The translations under genes were made by a program, and so were the position numbers. Below the pieces are notes generated by a model. That model had not been told where the DNA came from. It made no database searches and saw only the letters and a list, made by a program, of their open reading frames with translations. A stretch of DNA of 14,494 nt from Larix sibirica (Eukaryota > Streptophyta > Pinopsida > Pinales > Pinaceae): the NCBI GenBank assembly GCA_004151065.3, contig NWUY0300004075.1, positions 1 through 14,494 of the forward strand, given 5' to 3'. This document shows positions 8,199-14,494 of this stretch, piece after piece (the stretch's first letter is position 1; each line of letters starts with the position of its first letter).

Positions 8199-9272
8199 GT
8201 TGGTTGATTTCCATTTGAACGTGTGCTCTGCATCCTTCAGTTTCTTGCTTTTATGTACTGGTATGAGATATGACCCAATAGTTTATCATTGGGTATCCAA
8301 ATTGCAAAAGGTGTTGTATCCAGACTCAAGGAGTTGGTGAGACAGACAGGGTTGAGTCTATTTTAGAATGTTAATTATTGTCTAATATAAACGATCAGCT
8401 ATTTTTAGGAATGCTCATGTGAGGAAATTTATCTTTTGGCAGCAGTCTATCCTAGGCTAGTTTTATAATCAGCTGAAGATCTGTTTTCATTTCCATTCTT
8501 TAAATTTGTCAAAACATTCGTTGGTAATACGAAAATGGAGTTATGGAGACATAGCTATCCTGGGACCAAATATCTCTCAAATCTATTTCTTCTTCTATGT
8601 GCTTGTATCAGGACTTTATTAGATTTTCCCATCTCAATTGACTCTGATGGCATGAACAAGGCCAAACCTTTATATCTCCAAGATTGCATGTAGTTCCACT
8701 TGGATAAAGCAGACGTGCTCTGAATATTTTTTTGGGTTCACTTTTTATGTGTCATATTTTGAAGTGGGTATTGCTCTTACAGTTCAATCTAGGTGAACTT
8801 CATCCCTTGTCCTTATGTAGCTTCGTGTTCGATGTGTTTTGCTGTTTTGCATAAGTTCTGGACTTCAAATCTTGGTGAGTCCTTAGGCATTAAATCATGA
8901 AATTTTTATTCCCAAAAAAATCATAACAATAAAAAGATTTTTACGAATTTCGAGAACCCGATTTTTCCTCCAAGTTGTAGAATCGAATTGAACTGAATTT
9001 CTATCAATGTTGATGAAGCTAATCAACATAGAATGCTGAACTTTTCATAATGAATCGTTAGATGAAGTTCTGACATATATAGTTGACATCAAATATAAAT
9101 ATGTATAAGAGTTGAGGGTTGTCCTATTTATTATAGTTAATTTGTCTTTAAACAACTTTAGGTTCTGCATCTATTTCCAAACTATGTGTGACCTTGTACT
9201 AGGTTTTTATTTGAAAATGCTTTTTATGTTCATTACAAAACAATAAGGAATACATCAAGAATGCTATGTGAT
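8199..9272 (+). other. Start of long LCBK1 intron or gene flank
   Basis: The stretch begins with a usable donor (GTTGGTTG) and is AT- and T-rich, like a plant intron. I see no exon, RNA gene or terminal repeat before the LINE insertion. An intron this long, carrying retroelements, would be ordinary in a conifer. Confidence 0.45.
9265..9272. repeat. Left target-site duplication of the LINE (candidate)
   Basis: TATGTGAT here is repeated exactly at 11685-11692, directly after the A-rich 3' end of the LINE. Extending four bases to the left gives 10 of 12 matches. It lies exactly where LINE homology of the inverted 5' segment stops. Confidence 0.55.
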
Positions 9273-9362
9273 CAACCTGAAGAGAAAACATCAGTTGCCA
9301 ATAGAAATCCTCCCCAATACAGTTTCACAAGGAAGACCATCCAACCCTGGAGATTTGCCATT
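9273..9362 (-). pseudogene. Inverted 5' segment of LINE ORF2 (pre-RT region)
   Basis: Reverse-strand translation from 9362 gives NGKSPGLDGLPCE, the conserved K-S-P-G-x-D-G motif of L1-type reverse transcriptases (fingers region). A one-base frame change near the end of CE continues it as a segment ending ATDVFSSG, consistent with the (L)xxx(Y/F)xxxxxSG stretch that follows in plant L1 proteins. Homology ends at about 9275, immediately at the candidate target duplication. Forward-strand ORFs over this piece are antisense shadows. Confidence 0.7.
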
Positions 9363-11420
9363 AAGATTATGGCCAAGGCTTTGGTGCTGAGGGTAAGAGC
9401 AGTGGCCAGGCACGTGGTTCGTCCGCAGCAAACAGGTTTTGTAGAGGGGAGATTCATTTTGGATAATGGTACTCTTGGCCTGGGAGGCTATGGAGTGGGT
9501 TTGTGAGACAGGGCAGTAGTGCATGATGCTCAAGATTGATTTGGAGAAAGCTTATGACTGGGTGGATTGGTCGTTCATTGCAGAGATGTTGACCTGTTTG
9601 GGGTTTGGCCCCTGGTGTGTTGGCATGGTGAACACTTTGTTCTCTGATGCCTCTGCCTTTGTTGCTGTCAACAAGGCTTTCCCCATTGGATGACTCTCCA
9701 TCGCTCAATCAGGTAGGGATGCCCTTTGGCTCCGTACTTGTATGTGTTAAAAGCTGATGCTTTGGGGTACTTGTAGGCTTCCTAGGTTGTTGGATAAATT
9801 AGAGGGATTTCTCTTCTAGATGGTTAAAAAATGGTCAATAACCATTTTGCTGACGATTCCCTTCTCTCTGTTAATATCGAGAAGGCCTCGGTGGACAAGG
9901 TCCTATCTTGTCTTGACACCTTATGCCAGGCTTCCGATGCCATCATCAGTCCTCACAAAACAAATTTTTGGTTGATTGGAGTTGACTTGCCCCCATCTTA
10001 GATTCCTGAGACTTGGTCATTATTTGACTTGGGGTGATTGTTAGACACCTTGGTATTTTGTTTGGGACAGGCCTATCCCCACTATCTATGTGGGATTGGT
10101 GCCTACAGAGACTTCAGAGCAAGCTGCATGTATGGCATCACAAGGATCTTCCTTTCGCAGGGAAGCTAACAGTCGTTGGTTGCATTCTCTAGGGCTCTCA
10201 TGTGTATTATCATATTATGTGCCCTGTTGGTTTATAGTAGGGCTTAGTTCAAACGATTGGAGCAGATTCTGCGTTTTTATCTTTGGTTGAAGTATGGGGG
10301 CGCTAGAGGTTTGCCCCTAGTTGCTTGGAATTTTTGCACTATCCCCAAGGATGAGGAGGGGTTAGGGTTGATTGATGTGGCCACACGGGGCAGTATTTTG
10401 GTAACCAAGTGGGTGTTTCAATGTCTTGAGGGTGCAGCGCTGTGGCAGGTTCTCTTTCAACTTCGGATTTTGACAGCCCGACACATGGCATGATATGGGG
10501 TAGATTTGGGTTATGTGACATCATCTCCTCTCTGTCTCTGTTTCAGGATGGGGGCTCTATTATTTTCAGGAGTATTTGGACGGTGTGGAGGTTAGTGGTT
10601 GTGTTGGTTCCGTGGCAATGGGAGGGTATCAGAGCTAGGTGGGACATTGCCTCTCGATTGATTTGGAGTTGGCGGGATCAGGGGGTCTGCATTGCAGAGT
10701 TGCTGCGATTCCTTGCGAGACAGCTGGGTTGGAAGGGTATCTTTCATTTGAGTGATCTTTGGGACTCTGAGGTTCGCTCATGGAAGCCATGGAGGCTGCT
10801 TGCTCTGGAGTTGGATTGCTGGCCTTGGATTGCCTATGAACATGGAGCTACAGGCCTATCTTCCAGTGTCAGATTTGTTCAAAGCGAACATTGGTATGTT
10901 AGGGATTTTTTGGAGATATTAGCAGTGGAGCTTTGGTATCTCGTTACCATAGTATGATTCTTGTCGTATGTACACAACTCTTCATTAGCGTCATCCCCTT
11001 TTGTTGGTACTCAACGCTAGATGGGTTTTAACAATCCAAAGATGTGGTGGATTCAACAATTACACAGTGTTTGGTCGGTGCGGCTTTCCTGTAAGTCGCG
11101 AGTGTTTCCTTGGTTGGTGATCTATCGAGGACTTCTGTCCAAGGCTCGATTGGCCAACTCTGGCCTCTCAGATGGTATGTGCCTTGCATTGCAGAGATCG
11201 GAGATAGTTAAGCACATCTTTTGGGATTGTCAATTTGCCAGAGATTGTTGGAGATTTGTGGAGGAGCAACACCTCGAGTTGTTCTTAAACAAACTTTATT
11301 GGAGAGCAACTCCACTTGGATATGGCTATTCCTTGGTACGAGATTCATTGTTTGGTTTATGGCATTGCTTGTAGATAGCTACTTTGTTCGTGCTATGGAA
11401 ACTCAGGTGCAAGTATGTTT
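9363..11420 (+). pseudogene. LINE ORF2 remnant: reverse transcriptase and zf-RVT
   Basis: The reverse transcriptase of the LINE would copy its own RNA into nicked chromosomal DNA. In order I see KIMAKALVLR..., QTGFVEGRFILDN (9363-9470); motif A KIDLEKAYDWVDWSFI (9532-9579, with catalytic Asp); motif B RQGCPLAPYLY with the Gln codon now TAG (9714-9716); the catalytic HFADDS box (9843-9860); thumb/connection sequence PKDEEGLGLIDVATRGSILV (10257-10493 frame); and a zf-RVT-like end, C...H-I-F-W-D-C..A.DCW (about 11170-11260). Motif A lies in a different frame from the start and from motif B/FADD, and further shifts and stops occur near 9970, 10000-10250 and 10960-11020. Catalytic aspartates survive but no continuous protein can be made. 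Domain order matches plant L1 ORF2. Confidence 0.85.
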
Positions 11421-11684
11421 TTGATAAAAAAAGTAGTTATGTTTAAGCTTTTATGGTGCTTTGGAAATATGAGGTATGCTATCAATTACTAGCCAAGGGC
11501 ACTCGGTTAATCAAGGATGCCAAAAAGTTGGATCCTATTGTATATTTTGATTTTATTTCTATTCTAATAAGCTTTAGGAAGTGGTTAGGATAGGTATTGT
11601 ATATATCCTTCCACTGCTAACTTTTTTGATTGTAAATAAGTTTATGTGAATATAAGAAGTGTTTTTCAAAAAGTAAAAGAAAGG

Positions 11685-11692
11685 TATGTGAT
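11685..11692. repeat. Right target-site duplication of the LINE (candidate)
   Basis: TATGTGAT directly follows the A-rich LINE tail and equals 9265-9272. Eight bases are at the short end for L1 duplications, so the call is moderate. Confidence 0.55.
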
Positions 11693-12545
11693 TGAGCTTG
11701 GCTGTGAGTGTATATGATGAGTTTTTCCCTTCCCTAAATAGAGAAGTAGAGACAACAATATCTACGTTGGCCCCAATCTCAGTAGAAACTACACTTGTTT
11801 TGAAAATGCAATGAAAGAGCGTAACATCTCTCTTTTGCTTCTCTTTTCTTTAAAATTTCGAATACCCCATGGGAATTCATTCTAGAAATTTCTTGAAGGG
11901 ATTGAATATTGATTTATTTTGCCAAAATTCCATAGAAAAAGAGAATTCCTCCAACATGCGTAAACAAATTGAGGGGAAGGGGGGATTTCTTAAGCCACAA
12001 GAAGTTTTCCCTATTGCTTCAAAGACTAAATTTTTCATAATTTGGAGGGTAGGGTTGGAAGCCTTAGGCATATTAGAGCAAATGATGATGCATGCTGACA
12101 TGCTCCATAGAATCAAATTAAATTGTACAGATTGCAATGTTATGTGGGTGAAGAATAATGGGGACAATGACAAGAAAACAAGTGAGAGAGAGACTATAGA
12201 GATTTACGGTGACATACAAATCTATCTATTGCCTTTCTATTTTATAATCATTGAATTGTTATGGATAACATGCAACTAACATGCAATGTGCATGAATAGT
12301 GCAAGTGCTATGTATATTATCACAACTAAATGATTATTAATATTTCACTAATAATTATTAAGTTAGGTAGTCTTATGTGTTGCCACCTAATCCACACATA
12401 GGAAACGTGAGAAAAATCTTAACTCACTTGGTGCAACCTTGGGGGTAAGCCTTGAGTCAGGTGCATTGTCACAACAACACTCGACTCCTTCGTTTAGGCC
12501 AACTACTAAACAAAGCCAAGGGGGGTGGTCCCTATAAAAATTAAT
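11693..12545. other. AT-rich stretch, one unrecognised forward frame
   Basis: A forward frame at 11869-12279 has 136 codons from an ATG (MGIHSRNFLKGL...). It is Lys/Asn/Ile-rich with a hydrophobic end, has no recognisable domain, and its composition equals the AT-rich background, so I do not call it a gene. If LCBK1 is intact this is intron. Confidence 0.35.
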
Positions 12546-12561
12546 CCAAGGATTAATTTTT
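12536..12561. repeat. Perfect AT-rich palindrome at the SINE edge
   Basis: AAAAATTAATCC and GGATTAATTTTT are perfect 12-bp inverted arms separated by AA. The right arm overlaps the left target-site duplication, and its last two T belong to the SINE tail. At the far side of the SINE only the right half recurs, so the palindrome was essentially present before insertion. Confidence 0.8.
12546..12559. repeat. SINE target-site duplication, left copy
   Basis: CCAAGGATTAATTT (14 bp) is identical to 12770-12783. It adjoins the T-run that is the SINE poly(A) tail read from the other strand. Confidence 0.9.
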
Positions 12562-12634
12562 TTTCTTTTTTTCGCGTGGTTCATAGCCTCGACAATTGTG
12601 GTTGGGGATCGCTACATCCACGGTAATAATTCTA

Positions 12635-12658
12635 CGAGGCCCACTGGAAGGGGCCTCG
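12635..12658. other. Strong hairpin in SINE body (8-bp GC-rich stem)
   Basis: CGAGGCCC (12635-12642) pairs perfectly with GGGCCTCG (12651-12658) across an 8-nt loop. A second stem, GGCTCC/GGAGCC (12666-12671 and 12679-12684), lies next to it. Both are in the tRNA-unrelated body and would fold in the SINE RNA. Confidence 0.75.
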
Positions 12659-12717
12659 CCCTATTGGCTCCAGTTTAGGGAGCCTAACCCTGAAGGACCC
12701 AGAGAGTTGGATTCATG

Positions 12718-12753
12718 AGAATTGAACCTCCGACCTCAATACCAACTGAACTA
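12718..12753 (-). promoter_or_regulatory. SINE internal Pol III promoter (box A and box B)
   Basis: Box A at 12742-12753 fits TRGYNNAGYNGG at every position. Box B at 12718-12728 fits GGTTCGANTCC except for two transitions. They are separated by 13 nt, much less than in tRNA genes, which may weaken TFIIIC binding. Confidence 0.65.
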
Positions 12754-12769
12754 TCCCTTGGGGCTTAAA

Positions 12770-12783
12770 CCAAGGATTAATTT
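12770..12783. repeat. SINE target-site duplication, right copy
   Basis: CCAAGGATTAATTT is identical to the left copy. Read in the SINE orientation, the site is TTTT|AAATTAATCC, compatible with the T/A-rich nick preferred by L1-type endonucleases. Confidence 0.9.
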
Positions 12784-13515
12784 AAAATAATTAGGAGTTG
12801 ATATAACAGGTACACATGATATAAATATGATTGCGTGGTTGGAAGACATTTTTAATCTAGCAGATAATATAATTGTCTGCAATATCAAAAAGGTATGAAT
12901 CTAAGAGATTGATTGATAATGCAATCTATTAAGCATAAAATATGGAACAAAAAGAGGACAATTGCCTTTAAGTAGAGATATATAATCAACCTAGATTTTA
13001 GTTATAGTTTGGAATTGTAAAGTAATAGATGACATATCGATCAAAACCTACTTTGAATTATTCTTTGAACTGGCTGAAAAGTAAATGTGATTTACTGACT
13101 AAGTCTTGATGGTAAGGTTCATTTACCAACTGAAATCAAATGGTGTTTTAATTACTACAAATTGATGTCAGTACCTAAATCTAGATTGTATTTAGTAAAA
13201 ATAAAATACTACCCTAGATCTAGATTGGCTAAAACAACTAATCCATGAAAGCAAATGCAACTAGCGAAATAGTCTAAGAAATAAAGTAGTTAATCTAGGA
13301 ATTGAAACTATTGGGCAAAGAGATGCTCTTGCTCGGTGGGGGCAAGTCTAAGAATCGTCGATGTTCGGGGTAAGCCATGGTTCAGATACACTCAGAAGAT
13401 CTCAGGTCTTAAGATACGCCTCAGCCGGAGTGAAGATGTAGCGATTAGTCCCATCGTTGATTTTAGATTAAAAGTAGACTTTTATCTTATTATTGACTTT
13501 ATAAGTCAAAAACTC
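12784..13515. other. AT-rich stretch without recognisable genes
   Basis: The CTAGATTG-type motif recurs at 13180-13230 (AATCTAGATTG and GATCTAGATTG). A forward frame at 13336-13551 lies in a slightly more GC-rich block but has no recognisable domain. No LCBK1 exon is present. Confidence 0.35.
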
Positions 13516-13938
13516 CTAGACTATGTGAAAGTTAGCATCCATAGGAATTGATATGGCGTCTATAGGTGCCATAACGTAAAGGCTTGACTTTATGTTGGTT
13601 CTTCTTTTTGAATTTATTTTATCCAAGTATGACCAAAACTTTGTTGGCAACTTAACTTGGGGTGCTTGTAATTCTTGAGTTGTGGAGGCGACCAACTGTG
13701 TTGCTCTCCAGTCTTGGATGCAATATTCATTATGTTCCCTAACCAAATGAGCTACTATATAGTGAGGCTTATCTTCTAAAGATCAAGTTGAACTAGGTGG
13801 AGAATGTAGTTTGGGGGGACTCGACACATTGTGTGAGGGTCCATCTCCCATTGCTCTAGTAGCTTCTTGACATGCGTCAACATAAGTCTTACCCCTTCCT
13901 AGTGTGCACCTAAATCTGCAAGTGAAGGTTTGCACAAA
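13516..13938 (-). pseudogene. Decayed reading frame, unknown product
   Basis: On the reverse strand a single frame stays open from after a TAA at 13939-13941 down to a stop at 13516, about 140 codons, interrupted by only one TGA (13783-13785). It contains KTYVDACQEATRAMGDGPSH, a Pro/Ser-rich stretch, and HLVREHNEYCIQDWRATQLV then QELQAPQVKLPTKFWSYLDKI. The sequence looks protein-like in an AT-rich setting, but I recognise no domain. It could be part of a retroelement polyprotein or a host gene relic. The ATG at 13746 is probably not its original start. Confidence 0.25.
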
Positions 13939-13941
13939 TTA

Positions 13942-14494
13942 TATCCCCATGATACTAGGTAAACTTGCATAGATGAGCATTTTAAAAATGAATTCATTTT
14001 GCTTTTTCCATATAAAAAACAAAAGCTCTATGCTAGTAAGTTGCTATGTTGCATGAAACTTGATGAGCCATCAGAGCATGTCACTAAGGAGAGTAGATAT
14101 CTAGGTAATGGACATGGTGAGGAGCTAGCAACACATGTTTGAAGTTCATTCCTGGATGACTTAGCAAAAGCGTAAAACCAAAACAAGTGTATGCACTTTC
14201 TTCCTTATTATAAAAATGGAATTGGGTTGGGTAGCTCCTAGGCACTTCACGCATTTTCCAAGAGGAAGGTTGCTTAAATCAAGGACCAATCAAAAATGAA
14301 TTTCTTTGGCTCCATATGAATGCAACTCATATTGAAGCTGAAACAACCATTCATATTGTTTAGATGCAACACACCAAAGTTTGTTTAGCTCCACATTAAG
14401 AATTGGCGTGGAACACATGTGATACCCACGAGCATGCTTGTACTTCTTAATGTTGGAATATTTAAACCCACTCATGTCATTTAATACCTTAGGA
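13942..14494. other. Window end, no firm feature
   Basis: A short reverse frame at 14290-14475 (ending YELHSYGAKEIHF) may be a further piece of the same decayed coding relic, with several stops between them. Nothing else is recognisable. Confidence 0.3.

Larger units (their letters stand above)
9273..11684 (+). mobile_element. 5'-truncated, twin-primed L1-type LINE
   Basis: This is a plant L1-clade non-LTR retrotransposon copy of about 2.4 kb. Most of it reads forward: reverse transcriptase start (IMAKALVLRVR...QQTGFVEGRFILDN), motif A, motif B, FADD box, connection region (GGARGLPLVAW, PKDEEGLGL) and a zf-RVT-like C-terminus, then an A-rich tail (CAAAAAGTAAAAGAAAGG). The first ~90 bp (9273-9362) are inverted. 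On the reverse strand they encode NGKSPGLDGLPCE and then, after a 1-nt shift, LYWGG followed by ATDVFSSG, which is the pre-RT segment of L1 ORF2 that normally lies upstream of the forward part. The endonuclease domain and ORF1 are missing. Inversion plus loss of the bases between is the signature of twin priming. The copy is dead, with several frameshifts and stops. Confidence 0.85.
12560..12769 (-). mobile_element. tRNA-derived SINE with intact target-site duplication
   Basis: This ~210-bp element is read on the reverse strand. Its head (12769 downward) starts AAGCCCCAAGGG and contains a perfect RNA polymerase III box A (TAGTTCAGTTGG, 12742-12753) and a near-canonical box B (GGTTCAATTCT, 12718-12728). 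A body unrelated to tRNA with two hairpins follows, then an A-rich tail (T-run with one C at 12560-12572 on the + strand). A perfect 14-bp duplication brackets it. SINEs are non-coding and move using LINE machinery. The A-to-B spacing is only 13 nt, whereas a tRNA has more than 30, so the anticodon arm is deleted. Identity of the two duplications suggests a relatively recent insertion. I cannot assign it to a named SINE family. Confidence 0.85.

Noticed and set aside
9261-9340. Possible degraded next LCBK1 exon (forward reading LCDQPEEKTSV, then after a shift PIEILP)
   Set aside because: The same bases on the reverse strand encode the far better L1 motif NGKSPGLDGLPCE, continuous with a LINE inversion and ending at the target duplication; the kinase resemblance is a coincidence of a few residues.
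9261-9362. Forward ORF from 9261 as the true start of the LINE protein
   Set aside because: LINE homology on the forward strand starts only at about 9363; the preceding bases are the inverted segment and target-site sequence.
11869-12279. 136-codon forward ORF as a gene
   Set aside because: Composition equals the AT-rich background and no domain or homology is recognisable; a run this long can occur by chance.
12700-12765. A genuine tRNA gene on the reverse strand
   Set aside because: Box A and box B are present, but only 13 nt separate them, so there is no anticodon arm, and the sequence continues into a SINE body with an A-rich tail and target duplications.
1-14494. CRISPR arrays, bacterial operons, prophage or rRNA genes
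   Set aside because: No spaced repeats, no ribosome-binding-site-led gene runs and no rRNA-like sequence; everything recognisable is of plant nuclear type.

Overview
The window looks like nuclear DNA of a land plant, probably a gymnosperm with a large genome. It is AT-rich, holds no bacterial-style gene clusters, and consists mainly of decayed transposable elements around small pieces of plant genes. The plant assignment rests on two exons with canonical GT..AG borders that match plant sphingoid long-chain base kinase 1 (LCBK1), on a fragment of plant-type ALDH7B aldehyde dehydrogenase, and on plant-style L1 LINE, Ty3/gypsy and tRNA-derived SINE sequences. The gymnosperm reading is an inference from the very long, repeat-filled flanks of the LCBK1 exons.

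Left part (1-3440). A decayed reverse-strand reading frame of unknown identity (161-594) is followed by a reverse-strand ALDH7B fragment (about 1060-1425) that keeps the catalytic Glu and Cys but lacks the rest of the enzyme. Next comes a more GC-rich forward coding relic (2465-3108) with a basic start, a coiled-coil-like stretch, a stop codon, a frameshift and an acidic C-terminus.

Middle-left (3440-6170). This is a scrambled Ty3/gypsy LTR retrotransposon. A gag-like fragment on the reverse strand (about 3526-4706) abuts, head to head, the C-terminal end of a pol polyprotein on the forward strand (about 4707-5054). A candidate LTR with TGTTGG...CCAACA ends lies at 5676-6167.

Centre and right (6170-14494). 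Two LCBK1 exons on the + strand (7908-8001 and 8161-8198) have intact frame and splice sites. I found no earlier or later exon, so this is either a gene with very long introns or a gene fragment. Downstream sits a 5'-truncated L1-type LINE (9273-11684). Its first ~90 bp are inverted, which is the classic twin-priming signature, and it is bracketed by TATGTGAT. Further on is a reverse-strand tRNA-derived SINE (12560-12769) with a perfect 14-bp target-site duplication. The rest is AT-rich sequence with a few weak decayed frames.

No multi-gene system was found. The elements of most interest are the twin-primed LINE, the SINE with its compressed A/B-box promoter, and the head-to-head retrotransposon junction.
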